Below, in pieces: positions 46,007 through 60,195 of a stretch of 64,000 nucleotides of DNA. This DNA is from Favolaschia claudopus. Taxonomy: Eukaryota; Basidiomycota; Agaricomycetes; Agaricales; Mycenaceae. The translations under genes and the position numbers were made by a program. How positions within the stretch are numbered: position 1 is the stretch's first letter; the number at the start of each line of letters is the position of its first letter. The DNA is taken from assembly GCA_037176885.1 (NCBI GenBank), contig JAWWNJ010000004.1, positions 434,001-498,000 of the forward strand, read 5' to 3'. A model generated the notes under the pieces. It saw only the letters and a program-made list of their open reading frames with translations, did no database searches and was not told the origin of the DNA.

Positions 46007-47683
46007 TACAATGGTTAAAACGCAACCAGCACAGACCGAAACACCACCCGCCTTACAAGAGAGTGTTCTTGTGCATACTCCGAGATTGGACGCAGCGCTC
46101 CCAGAACCTATCCCTCAAGTACCTCTCCCAGCTGCAAGAGTTGCTCCGCCCCCAAAATCTGAGCCACCTGCAGCAGAAAAGCCGGTCGAGAATCCGACTG
46201 CAACTGCTGAGCAAACAAAAAAGAGACAGAATGTGTTCACCAGAACCCTCTGGACGTTCATCATGATAGGTGGATTCATTGGTGAATATCTCCCACCTCT
46301 GCATCGGTCCACACATTCAAACAATTACAAGTGCTGTTACTTCTTGGACACGCATATATGATTCTTCTTGTTATGCTCATCATGACCATTGTCTATCGGG
46401 AGGTCACGGCATTGTTCTCGTTGACTGGGTCACCCGAGGAAGATTCGAAAAAGAAGGGTAAGGACCCATGGAGTACAACACTGAACTGGTATTTCTTCGT
46501 CGTCGCCAACTATTTCCTGTACGGGGAGAGTATCATCTATTACTTCAAAGTTCGTCGATACTGCTACTTTGTTAGTGTGATCCGCCCTAATTGTTTTGCA
46601 GCACGTCGTATTCAGGGACGCACAATTCCTGCCTTTTGCGACAAATCATCGGATAATAAGTTTCACTCTGTACACGATTGGGTTTGTCGGCTTCGTTATG
46701 TCCCTGCAAAAGGGGTATTTGAAGCAGCAATTTGGTCTCTTCTGCTGGGTACACATGAGTCTTCTAATCATTGTGCTCTCGAGGCGAGTTACTCCAAATT
46801 CCCAGTTGCTTGTCAATTCATGTTGAGCTGCTCACAGTCATTTCGTCATCAACAACATCCTGGAGGGACTGATATGGTTCTGGGTGCCTGCCTCTCTAGT
46901 AATTTGCAACGACGTATTTGCTTATATCTGGGGTATCACATTGGGCCGGACGCCCCTCATCGCTTTGTCGCCGAAAAAGACGGTCGAAGGATTCGTCGGA
47001 GCCTTCTGGAGCACGATGATTTTCGGCGTCATTTGGGGCACGTATTTCATGCAGTTCAACTACATGATCTGTCCCGTGCAGGACCTCGGCGTCAGCGCAT
47101 TCAGTTCTATGGAGTGCACACCGAATCCTGTCTTCGTTTGGCGCGAGTGGCAGATCTGGTCGCCCCTTGCTGTTTGCCTTTCAACCTTGGTTAGTTTTGC
47201 GCTTCCCAATAAAGTGTTGTCTGACGATCGAAATAGCTTGGACGCTCGATAACCACCATTTCATACGCTCCTTACCAATTCCATCTTCTCTGCATGTCTG
47301 GCTTTGCTTCGCTTGTCGCGCCGTTCGGCGGTTTCTTTGCGTCGGGATTCAAGCGTGCCTTCAATATCAAAGATTTCGGGCACTCTATCCCTGGACACGG
47401 GGGCATGACCGACCGCATGGACTGCCAGTGCGTCGTCTTGAATGTTTCTCAACTATCCACCGATTGATGACCACGATTTCATCCTAGATTCTTGATGGGC
47501 GTATTTGTTTATGTCTACCATAGCAGCCTCATTCGCGAACATCATGTCACTGTCGGCTCCGTGCTGCAAACGATCGTGAGTGGGTTGACACTCGACGAGC
47601 AGCTAGCGCTTGTTGCAGACTTGCAAAGGTATCTCACAGGGCAGGGTATTTCTATACCATGCCAGAACGGGCTTGTAGTCTAA
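45616..47683 (+). CDS. CDS1: CDP-diacylglycerol synthase (phosphatidate cytidylyltransferase)
   Basis: An integral ER membrane enzyme that makes CDP-diacylglycerol from CTP and phosphatidic acid for phosphatidylinositol and other phospholipids. The hydrophobic core is well matched: [20 protein letters not shown], the several helices around [33 protein letters not shown], and the CTP-transferase signature [18 protein letters not shown]. The protein ends in a short soluble tail. Intron 46784-46837 needs a GC donor (AG then gcgagt) to give VLSSHFVINN. The N-terminal exon from the ATG at 45616 loses frame near 45755. It rejoins [19 protein letters not shown] only if a 29- or 32-nt intron is removed. 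Otherwise translation may start at 46011. Confidence 0.9.
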
Positions 47684-47803
47684 TCGATATATAATCTCCT
47701 TGCTATCCAACTCATAATATACAAAATCTGCTCAAATGAGCGTCCCGGAATTCCACAGATGATACTTACAGATGACTCCAGCAATGCGGAGGCAAGACAT
47801 GCC

Positions 47804-49487
47804 TTAAACAAGGCGCCACCTAGCCATGCCGGCCCAAGCCATTGATTTGCGACCAATGGAGTTTTTGAACGTCTGAGTCGAAAGCCCTTTGGCGTCGCGA
47901 TTGTCGAACTTGGTGACCATGTTGAGAGAAACATCACCAGACATTCCGCGCGCCAGATATATATTAGCGCTCCAGCCTCCCTCGTCGTTCACCTCGAGAG
48001 TAGTTTTAGTGTCGTCCGGTGCATTCACAAAGTACCTGGAATTTGCCGAGTCGGTGTCAAAAGGAGTCAAGCAGGAGGGAAAGACATACACGTAGTTGTC
48101 GGATATTTCGCGCGACATATGTTCGCATTGCTTGAATAACGTGAAGCTGACCCACCCGCCGCTATAGATCTCCGCCGTGGCAGGCTGCAACAAGTCGCGG
48201 GAGAAGTTCTCAGAATCGAGATTGTCGTATATCGTAGGAGTTTCTCCGGAGAGGATGTAGTCGGGCCAAGAGACGGGTCCGCCATCTTCCTCTGAGATGA
48301 GTTGATATGAAGGGTCTGTCGGGTAATGGCGCCTGCCAAACTCGACGGGTGTGGAGGTAAACCAGAAAGGTGCGAATCTCTTGGTGTAGCTCGAGCCCAT
48401 GAGCGCCCCCGCACCCCAGCAAGAATCCAGCAATCTCCACGTCCCGTCCATTAGTACGCAGTTCCAGGCATGATTTGATGTTTCGGGCGGGCATGGCTCA
48501 GCTGGATCGAGCGGGGTGTAGCCGAATCCCTTTCCATGTCCAGAGACTTTGTGGGCTTGAAGCCCCGCGTGCTCCGCGAGGGAGACGAACATACCTGCAT
48601 AGCCGTCGCATACGGCGAGGCCAGACTGCAAGGTACTTTCTGCCGTTGAGGCGCGAAGGTTGCCCGAGAAGAATGAATCGCAGTCATAAGCGATGTTGCA
48701 GTGTAGCCTGGATAGATGAGTTCAAATGTAGCACAAGAAAGAGAGGGAAAATGCAGTACCAATAAAAAATCGAGCGCGCCTTCTCTGTCTCGGATTCAAA
48801 GGGGGCAGTCAGATCGTACGCGAGCTGGGGTATAGAAGAGACAGTATGGCGGGGGAATTGGGCGGCATGAGCGTCAACGGTAGAGAAATCGTGACATTTT
48901 ATGCAGGAGGACTCTTCTGCGTTCTCATACGGCTCGTCATATATTGGCTGTTCCGGCTCCTCGTCATACTCGGGCTCAGGCGGAGGGGTCGGCAGACGAG
49001 TAGGCATAGGAGGCAGCCGACGCGCAGGAACAGTGGGCGTGGAAGGAGCTCTCGCTGGGAGCGGAGGCGGCGGCGATTGAGATTCACTGGCAGCTCTCTT
49101 TGGCAGAGGCGGCGGCGGCGGTGGTCGACTGAGGCGCTTTGCTAGTTGAGGATCGGTTTCCGCGATCTCTTTAATAGAACGGCGGGTCCTGGCGGGCAAT
49201 GGAGGGGGAGCATTTCGACGCGGCGGGGGCGGGGGCGGCGGCCCCTTTTCAAAGTTTTCTTGAGCGTCGTTTTCAGTAGTACCAGCTGTTGTATGAGTCC
49301 CAGAGCTGGCTCTGGTTGGACGTTGGCTGGGAGTGCGACCAACCTCATTCAGATGCAAACTGGCAATTCTGGCAGCAATACCCTTTACTTGAGGCTCGGG
49401 ATGTGACTCGTCACCATCGTCTACATACGGTGGAGGCGGAGGAGCAGGCACACTCCGACGAGGAGGAAGTGGCGGTCGAACGGACAT
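47804..49487 (-). CDS. Proline-rich transglutaminase-like protein (Cyk3-like)
   Basis: The N-terminal half is a series of polyproline blocks (PPLPPRRSVPAPPPPP, GPPPPPPPRRNAPPPLPAR, RLSRPPPPPPLPKR), typical ligands for SH3 domains and profilin. The C-terminal half holds a transglutaminase-like domain. It has EKARSIFYWLHCNIAYD, the Cys of QSGLAVCDGYAGMF, the His of SNHAWNCVL and the Asp of WRLLDSCWGAG, so a Cys-His-Asp triad is present. Fungal Cyk3, a cytokinesis protein, shares the transglutaminase-like domain but carries an SH3 domain and usually lacks the catalytic Cys. The name is therefore only by resemblance. The start ATG at 49487 opens MSVRPPLPPRR. It converges with CDS1. Confidence 0.75.
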
Positions 49488-49619
49488 CGCTATCACTCGA
49501 TCTCTCTCACACAGCCAAGTCTCTCAGCTGGCACTCGGCCTGGAAGAAATGCATGCAGTAGGAGTACCATAAGAGAACATCTTAAAATCATAGTTGTACC
49601 CAACACCACCGCCCAACAT

Positions 49620-50267
49620 TTACGATCTCGGCTTCTCCTGCAACGATGTGTGAGGATGAGCGCAAAGTAGGGGAGGAACAGATAACGAACCTTCTTCTCC
49701 TTCCACAGAGCAAGCAGACCGACGCCAGACACCTTGACGACCTTGAACCGCACTCCGGGAATATCACCCTTGGCTTTACCACGGCGACCGAAGCCAGAAA
49801 TCAGCACTTCGTCGTTCTCGTCGACGAAGTTGAGGCAGCCATCATTCTGTCCCAACGAGGCTCAATAACGATGAAAAAAAGCACGAAAAACAGGAGACGC
49901 ACGGGTACGAAGGCAGTAACCTTCTTGCCATTCTTGATGAGCTGCACCCGGACACATTTCCGGATGGCAGAGTTGGGTTGCTTGGCCTCTACGCCGACCT
50001 TCTCCAGGACAATACCCTTTGCGTGGGACGACCCACCAGTCGGGGAGGTGCGGTAGATGTTACCAAGTGCGCGTTTTTTGTAGGCTTTATCCGCCTACAT
50101 GGACGATAAGGCTATCAACGCGGGGAGTGAAAAAGCCAGACTAACCCAGCGGTTTTCACGACGATCGTTGCGGAGCTTGCGGGCGGCTTGGAGGCCGCGA
50201 GGTTTGTTGGCTGTACATAGACGGTCAGCGCAAAAGATTGAAGGAGGGGACGGTACTTGCAGCCCAT
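49620..50267 (-). CDS. RPS23: 40S ribosomal protein S23 (uS12)
   Basis: Decoding-centre protein of the small ribosomal subunit. The spliced product reads [15 protein letters not shown] at the start, then [73 protein letters not shown] and [17 protein letters not shown] at the end. This is a full-length family match, with the PNSA loop intact. The first coding exon is only seven bases (50261-50267). The first intron (50211-50260) has the GC donor consensus GCAAGT, needed to give MGSNKPRG. The other introns are GT-AG. It shares a 122-bp promoter with MSY1. Confidence 0.95.
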
Positions 50268-50389
50268 GTCGTCGGTGGTGGGATAGTGAAAGAGGTGATC
50301 AGACCACCTGGGCAGTCCCTCGGCATGTCGGCCTGACAGTTCCTAACCCTAACCCACCGTCGTCACCTTTCACGGTCCCGTGACCACTT
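50268..50389. promoter_or_regulatory. 122-bp head-to-head promoter with telobox-like repeat, RPS23 / MSY1
   Basis: The interval between the two start codons contains TAACCCTAACCC at 50344-50355, two units of the TTAGGG telomere repeat on the other strand. Such teloboxes are known in ribosomal protein promoters of plants and some fungi, where Tbf1-type Myb proteins bind. Use here is inference. Confidence 0.6.
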
Positions 50390-52108
50390 ATGCTCCTCTC
50401 CGCCTTCCGCTCGTCTTCCCGACTTCGCCACACACCCTTGCGCACATTTGCCACAGCCAGTGCTTCGAAAAACGCTACAAGTGGCGCAGTAGGTCTTTTA
50501 GATGACCTCAGCTACCGTGGTTACGTCCAAGACGTCACAGAGTTTGCATTTTCCCTTTCACCTTCTCACTGCGTCAACTCTTTCGCAGCCCACAATTTCT
50601 TCATGCTGCACTCGAATCAAAACCACAGGTAGCCTATCTGGGTATAGATCCTACCGCAAAATCTCTTCATGTAGGCCATCTATTGCCCTTGATGTGTTTG
50701 CTACATTTCCATGTCCGTGGCCACCATGTTATCCCCCTTGTGCGTGCCCACCTGCATTGTCACCCTTAAAGCACAGTTGGTGATGCTTGGTAGATTGGAG
50801 GAGCAACTGGGCTAATTGGCGATCCCTCTGGTCGCACAACAGAGCGCGAGCTCGCAGAAACAGACACAACTGCCAATAATACCACCGCACTCGTCAAATC
50901 AGTCGAACGCTTCTTCAAGCGCGCGCTTCTCTACGCCGATAACCGCATTGTTCTTGCTGAAAATCGCAAGATCGACGTCCGAGCAAAAAACAACATCGCC
51001 TGGCACCGCGATATGTCCATGATGAACTTCCTCCGCACTGTTGGCGTGCACAGTCGCATAAACACTATGCTCAACAAAGAAAGGTGGGCACAAGCTGACT
51101 TGCTCTGCGTCTTGTCTCAGCTCATTTATATACTCAGCGTCCGCACGCGCCTGCAATCCAACGCTGGCATGTCCTTCACCGAATTCACTTACCAGCTCCT
51201 TCAGGCATACGACTTTTATCACCTTCACAAGAACTTCGGATGCACCATTCAAATTGGTGGTTCCGACCAGTGGGGTAATATCGTTGCTGGTATCTCCCTC
51301 ATCGACCGAATCGACGCCCCAGCCCCGACGGCCGACGCACCACCCCGCGCATACGGCGTGACCACTCCGCTATTAACCACTGCAACTGGCGTCAAGTTTG
51401 GTAAAACAGCAGGGAATGCCGTCTGGCTTGACGCTAGCCTGACGAGTCCATTCAACTTCTATCAGTATTTCGTGCGAACATCGGATGCGGAGGTGGAGAG
51501 CTATCTGAAGCTGTTTACCCTCTTGTCATGGACAGAAATTAGTGAAACCATGGAGTCTCACAAGGTGCGCATATGTTCCATTCGGTTGATGTTGTTTTGT
51601 ATGTTATCTTGAACACCTTTTTGCAGCTGCAACCCGAACAGCGCATTGCTCAACGACGCCTCGCGTCTGAACTAACAGAACTCATCCACACTGGTTTGTG
51701 CAGCTTCACTTTCACCTCTCATTTACTTACCAGCTCCTGTGCGAAGAATCTGGGCGTCTCAATGCCGAAACAATGACCAAAATCATGTTCGAATCTGAGC
51801 TGGCTGAGGTCACGGCTAAAGACGTCCTTGCCGCCTTAGCCGGCGATCGTTGTGTGCAGATGGTAGACCGGGAAGAACTCACGACGACGCCCGTGACAAG
51901 GCTCGCCGTCAAGTATGGGTTGGCGTCTTCATCCTCTGCGGCTCGCGTACTCGTCCTTTCACGCGGCCTGTATTATAACAACAGGCCCGTTCCCGAAATA
52001 CCGTTTGTTTTGAGGGACATGCACTTGCTCAACGATGAGCTGGTCATTCTGAAAGCTGGGAAGGACAAAATCGCCGTACTTGTGGCTAGAAAGCCCGAGG
52101 AAAGCTAG
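50390..52108 (+). CDS. MSY1: Mitochondrial tyrosyl-tRNA synthetase
   Basis: Class I aminoacyl-tRNA synthetase charging tRNA-Tyr in mitochondria. The N-terminus ([20 protein letters not shown]) is a likely targeting presequence. After the first intron come [20 protein letters not shown] with the HIGH-class motif HVGH, and [17 protein letters not shown]. The tyrosine-binding region reads [19 protein letters not shown] and [27 protein letters not shown] replaces KMSKS, as in bacterial and mitochondrial TyrRS. The C-terminal S4-like RNA-binding domain includes [18 protein letters not shown] and ends RKPEES. All spliced joints remain in frame. It converges with the TM9 gene. Confidence 0.94.
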
Positions 52109-52234
52109 TAGTGGGTCTCATCCTCACCAACTAAATTAATTTGTACAACTTTATTAATTAACGTGCAAGTCGCGCGCGATGTTCCACCTGGAGTTCTACG
52201 TATTGGGAATATGTTAATACACAATAACCATGCT

Positions 52235-54974
52235 TCAGTCGATGCGAATTGCGCTGTAGAGTCTGCGAACGGCCCAATATGAGGCGAGGAAACCAATGGT
52301 TCCTGAAGCCAAAGTCAGTGAGGTCTCGTAGTGCAGGAAGAGGACACACCAGTGACGAGGAAATCCAGTAGCACCAAGAGGAAAAGATAGCCTAGGTACA
52401 GAACTGCGCTCGACATGGAATGGAGAGAGAGACGCGATGCCCAGAAGAACAACCCATAAGCCAAAAGCCAGAAAGCGCTACCGCCTCCGGTCAAGAAAGC
52501 TCGCCAGTGCCACCGGTATTCCTCCGCACAGAGGCAGAAATAGGTGAATAATATGCTGACGGTGGCGGTTGTCAGACCGACAATACCAGCGGTAAGAGCC
52601 AGGAAGCCAAAGGCGTAGTATGCACGCGAGGCGAAGAGACTCGACAGGACGAAGTATAGTTCAACGAATGCAGCACCTGGAGTCGGGAAGCCGGCTATTT
52701 AGTCGCGGCAAGAAAGTAATGAATATCCGACGCGTACCAAATGGCAGAATGCCAGCAAGCAATGCTGCTGCTGCCGGACGAAGATACTTCGGCGTTGGTG
52801 GAATCTGGCGCGGAATTTGATTGACTCTGACGGGATGTTGAACGGCCTACGGATTGTCAGAAAGCAGAAACAAGTGCACGGAAACTCCTTCGTACGCCGT
52901 GTCTAGATCCATAATATGCGCCGACCGCCGACAGCGGTGCTGAGATCCCGTACCACAAGAGGATGATCAACAGCATCGTCCCTGGTTGTTGTATCAGGCC
53001 ACAGGTCGCTGCGCAAGAACTGATGGACACTCACCGAAGGGCACGGCACCTGAGGAGCCAGCTCCAAGAAGGAATAGATTGAGAAGGAATACAACCGCGA
53101 AGATGACTCTGAAAGAGGTATAAATCAGTTAGGTGACTGGATCGAGTAGGCTGCATTCACGTTGGTAGAACAGTCGCGGTCACGAAAGCATTCTTCCTCC
53201 GATCCGTGCCTCCAAGGGAAGCGTAAACGCGACTGGAGAGATACCCTCCAACACTTCGGTTGATCAGTGGTTGTCCTGACAGATTAATGAATGGGGGTTT
53301 ACCCGCCGAAGAATGTCCAACATATCATCATGACGGTGGCGAGCGAACCACGATTGGAAGGCGATAGGAACCCAAGCAGTGCAAAGACTGTAGCACCTGT
53401 TGAACAGAGAGGCGCGAAGAAGTGTATGCAACTGACCCAAGGTAACTCCCACCATTGCACATAGCTGCGCACCATTGCCAACGAGGACGGAGAGAATCAT
53501 TGGCCGTCTTGGAGTGCGGAAAACTTCGCCGTGAACAAGTTTCCATCCCCAATCTTCCTGTACATCTTCCTGGAGGACAAATGAGCAGGTAAATGAGTAT
53601 TCGCGAAACACAGCATACGCTAAGATCAATGGCGTTGTACCGAGATATCTATACAACGTGGTCAAACCCGAGTCAAGCTGGAAATGAACGTGGAATACAT
53701 ACATCACGCGAAACACTCCGCAGCAATATCATCGACACCATTATGCAGAGGAAAACAACGATCACAAGAGAGTTGATTAAACTGAACCAGTGGATGCGAG
53801 GATCAAAGATCTTGAGATAATTGTCCCATCGAGTTGCCTAAGAGAATTTAGTACAGAACGTGAAGACGCATACGAAGTTGTCACTTACCCATGGCGTGTC
53901 AGATTCCTGGTTTGGAGAAAGAAAAACGACGTTAGCCGTTTTGTGCGCATTGTACAATGAAGGGAACTCGCATTCCACGTCACACGGTAGGAATACCGTA
54001 TAGTGTGGGTTTGATCTTCAGTAAGGAGCAACGGGGATGCATTTTCGGTATCGCACGTTGCAGGTCCATCTTGCGGCCCACCAATACTGGGAACATGAGA
54101 TGAGGAATCAAGATCGTTGGACAGAGGGCGACAGACCTTGACGGCCAAACGAGAACCCCTACCACTCGATAGTTTCCTGGCGCGGGGGAGTGGTACCTGG
54201 CGTATGGTTATCAGAAAGAATTTGCAACAAAGCGATTGCCGCACCTCAGAACTATCTCATAATGATTGTTGAGAGCAGGTTGCTCTTGGAACTTGCCCTC
54301 ATCGTTTCCTAGATTGAATCCCATGTCGAAAAACAAGTCTCCGTTTCGCGTATCCAACTTCATCTCAGCGGCAGGCAGACCGTCAATTAGCCAATTTAAC
54401 GCGTAATCTTCGCGAATTCGGTCATTGATGAATTTTGCATCTTCTCCAGTAACGCCTTGCTTCACGCAAAGCGTTCTGCATGTCCCATTTTCCTCCAACA
54501 TTTTGATCTAGGGAGCATGGTCAGCATCTTGAATGTAGAAGGCGGTAAGTGCCTTCACGTCATACGGAGAATCGAAAATTCTGTCGCCAAAGAGGATTGA
54601 GCCGAGTGATTCTGGTTGCTTTTTGGGCCCTCCTTCCGGCTCGCAGAACTGGAACTTGGGATTGTAGTAGTCATCTGCGCGAGAATGATTCACGAATACG
54701 CGTCTTCAACATGAAAGGGCACACAGTTAATTAAGGATTTCTATTTGCCACGGTCAATGAATGCGTTGAATTCAATTCATAAAATGTCGCGACGCACCAG
54801 TTTGGCATTGTCTGTGCCGGTGAGCATGGGTGTAAGAGCGTTGACGAAGAGAGGAACCTGTTCTCCCTTGACGAAATTATGAGGAGCCGCGCCAGGGAGA
54901 TAGAATGCGCCAGTTGCAGCGGCAAATGCGAGAAGCTGGACGACGACAGCCATGAAGGGCGGTCGTGTGGCCAT
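52235..54974 (-). CDS. TM9-family nonaspanin (EMP70/TMN2-like)
   Basis: A nine-helix endosome/Golgi membrane protein. The signal peptide ([21 protein letters not shown]) is followed by the conserved start of the lumenal domain, [16 protein letters not shown]. Then come [21 protein letters not shown] and [11 protein letters not shown], broken here for length, and NGTCRTLC. The membrane domain has [36 protein letters not shown] and [15 protein letters not shown]. The C-terminus is [21 protein letters not shown], a family-typical ending. About ten introns interrupt it. I chose the ATG at 54974 (MATRPPF); the next ATG at 54953 begins the signal peptide directly and is equally possible. Confidence 0.93.
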
Positions 54975-55115
54975 TGGACTCGATGCGCAGACGCAGACGC
55001 TAAGTGTCGTGTCCGTTGACAACTGTGGGACTGTCCTTCCAAATATGGTCATTCATTTCTTGTGCAGAACCGTGATTGCCCTCTGCTTGCTTCCTCGACG
55101 CGTTATTCTACGCGT

Positions 55116-57097
<1,982 letters not shown>

Positions 57098-57224
57098 CTT
57101 GGTGAAGCTTGATCGAGTCTACCCCAATCTACTCTCAATTTGAAACATTACCACACTAATTCCGAGCAGCAAATATATACGCTCGACAAGTCGGATAGGA
57201 AAGGGATATCGACAAAAAGTCGCA

Positions 57225-60195
57225 TCAACGTTTGCCCTTTCTGCCCCCACCTTTGGGACGACTGTTTTTGGCTCTCCGCTTATCCAACGATTTCCTATCT
57301 TTCCGGATTTGTTCGGACGTTTTGAGTTCAGTCTTGACCCTCCCCATGGGTTTGCCTCCATAACGTCCACGTCTAGCTGGGTTGGCTGCTGAAGGCCGTT
57401 GAGACGATTCTCCTTGTTCGGACTCGTTTCTTTTCTTCAGCTGGCGAACCTTCCGCTCATAATTGTTTCCCTGCTTGTCTAGCGGTTTGGCAGCCACAAC
57501 TTGGTTATGCTGGAATCTTCGACCTCCAGCACCCAAGCGCCTGGGTTTGTGTGATCCCGTATTTTCGGCCTCGCCAATCTTGGGCAGGGATATACGGCTT
57601 TTGGCTTTCCATTCATCGAATCGCCCGCTGCGATACGTTGCTGGCAAACGAGTACCACCCTCCGTTTTCACTAGTTTGACGTTATCTGCTCCGGCGCCAT
57701 CCCCTTTGACGAAACGTTTCTTCTTCTTGTCCCAGTTCAGTTGACGTCGCTTGCGGTCTGAGACGGCTTCGTCGCCTGCGAGATCAAAGGTTGCACCTCG
57801 TGCTTGCTCTGCGAACGATGAGGCTCCATCATTGAGGGAGTAGCTAAATGATGTATGAGTGCACAGGCGTCAAGATATGTATGATTCGCATACCCCTTCT
57901 CTGTTATGGCGTCCTTCTGGTAATGAGACATGTAGAACTCGGAGTCTCTGTAGTCCTGTTTACGGGTTTGGAAAACGGCCTAGAGTTGTGTCAGAATGCA
58001 TTCCCGAGCGATGGAAGTACATACCGCCAGATCGGCTTCATCCGCCATGTCCATGACCCCTGTTGACGGTCCTGCTTGTTCTGTCTCCGATTCGTCCTCA
58101 GACGGCGCCAAAGCATTCACCGATGCGAGGCGTTGAGCCGATCGTTGCAATGCCTTTCTCCGTTTGTTCATCAAGGTTGCATTTGCAGTATTGCCCTTAC
58201 TTGCAACCTCAAAAACTGTTTCTGACGGCCGGAACGCATTGACGGTGCGGAGTAAAGCCTTTCTCGCTTCAACCCGTGCTCTTTGTTGAGCTCCATCTTC
58301 CCCACGATGTAAGACGGGATGGATGCCCGAGTCGGAACCAGCCAAAATCCATTTCGGATCCTTCGTCATCTCCTTGGCCCGTTTGTAGCTCGGTGGACTG
58401 GCCTTCCCTTTGCTCCGTTCATATAATGTATGACCGCGCCGCATCACCTCTCTCATTATAGGGAGAGAGTGATTTGCGTCATCAAGGGATCTGATATACT
58501 CGACGTCCTCGTCGATCCTCTCCCTCTCAAACGGACCCAGGATCAAAGACTCGGTGTACTCCTGATCACCGTCCGTGGAAACGTCAGATTTCAGAGGACG
58601 ACCCAAGAAGAGCTGCAAGTCGAGCAGATACGGGAGTTCGGGGTTGGTGATGAATGACCATGCCCAGCCCTGGCGCCCAGCACGGGCCGTTCGTCCAACG
58701 CGATGCACAAACACCCTTGCGCCATGAGGAAAATCGTAATTTATCACATTCTCGAGGACAGGGATGTCGATACCACGAGCGGCGACATCTGTGACCACTA
58801 GAATGCTGGTGAGTCCTCGTCGGAATTGATCCATCTGATAGGAACGCGCAGACTGGTCCAGAGAGCCATAAATGTGGGACACGGCATAATTAGCGGTGGT
58901 GAGCAGGTGGAGGAGGTATTCGACATGGTGCTTTGTGGCCACGAAGATGAGAGTCTGGTGAGGAGCTGTTTGGATCTCCGAGTGTTTCATCTTGGATTTA
59001 CGAGGCAGTTCACCGTTTTCAGCGGCGGCGCCCGCCTGCCCAAATGGAACTTTGATAACGTCTCTCAAAAGGGAGAGAAGACAAGCATCTTTTTCAGCCT
59101 GCTTGACAGAGAAAAAACCCATCTTGAGATCAGAACTGATTTTGCTTTCAGCGTCAAGGCGAACTAGTTTGGGATTCTGCAATCCGGCTTTCGCGAATTC
59201 GACAAGAGACTTGGGTAAAGTGGCCGAAAAAAGTAGGGTTTGACGGGAGGCCGGAAGACGATGTAATATTTCGTTGAGAGGTGTTTCAAACCCCATCTCG
59301 AAGAGGCGATCTGCCTCATCAAATACAACATACTGGACAGACTTGAGATCCAGATTCATTTCAACGATGAGGTGAAGGAGGCGACCAGGGGTCGCTATAA
59401 TACTAGAATTGCAAGTCAGGCACAGAAACGCAGAGAAACAGTAGAAAGAGACACGCACACATCCGGGTTGTTTGTTATCATTTCAAATTGCTCGTCTAAC
59501 CCTTCACCCCCTACAATTAGACTCCACCGCAGGCTTTCGCCCTTGGTATCCTCAACCTCTTTCCCATCCCCAGCGTGGTCCGCAGATGGTGTATGCCATC
59601 CTCGCGCCAATTCTTTGCCCACTTTGAGAAGCTGTAGGGCAAGTTCTCGTGTTGGGAGGAGGATGAGAGCACGCGCGCCGAAAGCGGTCGCGTGCCTGCC
59701 CGAGAGCCGTTGAAGCAGGGGAATCATATATGCGAGAGATTTGCCAGAACCCGTTCGGGCCATTCCAACAAGGTCTCTGGGAGGATTTTCGAGAAGTGCA
59801 GGGATTGAGAGACGTTGTATAGGTGTAGGGATGCGGTAACCTTGCAAAGTTAATGACCTGAGGAGTGATGGATGTAGTCCTATAGTTCGTTTGAGCTGAG
59901 GGAGGCGACCAGGAATCAATTGAGAGTTAGACGTACCCATGCTTTGAAAACTTCCGCCGCCCACTTCGCCCTTGGCCAGTTTGTTCTTTCCCTTGACCTT
60001 TTTGATGACTTCTGTGCCATTTTTTATATCTCTTTTTGCAATCGAAGTTTTTATGAAATCATCTAGGTCGTCGTCGTCGTCGGAGTCATGTTCAGGAAGT
60101 GTCTTCTGCCGCTTCCCAACCAGCACATCAGAGATATCGATGTGGTCTGAGTCGGAATCATCGTCACTTTCCGTGCGGCGGCGTTTCGAGAGCAT
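57225..60195 (-). CDS. DBP10: DEAD-box RNA helicase DBP10 (DDX54)
   Basis: A nucleolar helicase for 60S subunit assembly. The N-terminus is acidic and Lys-rich. The Q-motif region reads GLHPSLLRSLTLQGYRIPTP followed by IQ. Motif I is MARTGSGKS, Ia LPTRELALQ, Ib TPGRLLHLI, II FDEADRLFEMGF, III LLFSATLP, and VI HRVGRTARAG. The C-terminus is the DBP10-type basic tail with KRRQLNWDKKKKRFVKGDG and TYRSGRFDEWKAKSRI, ending GGGRKGKR. Two or three introns interrupt it. It converges with QTRT1, about 130 bp between stop codons. Like NSA2 in this window it serves pre-60S assembly, but they are not adjacent. Confidence 0.94.
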
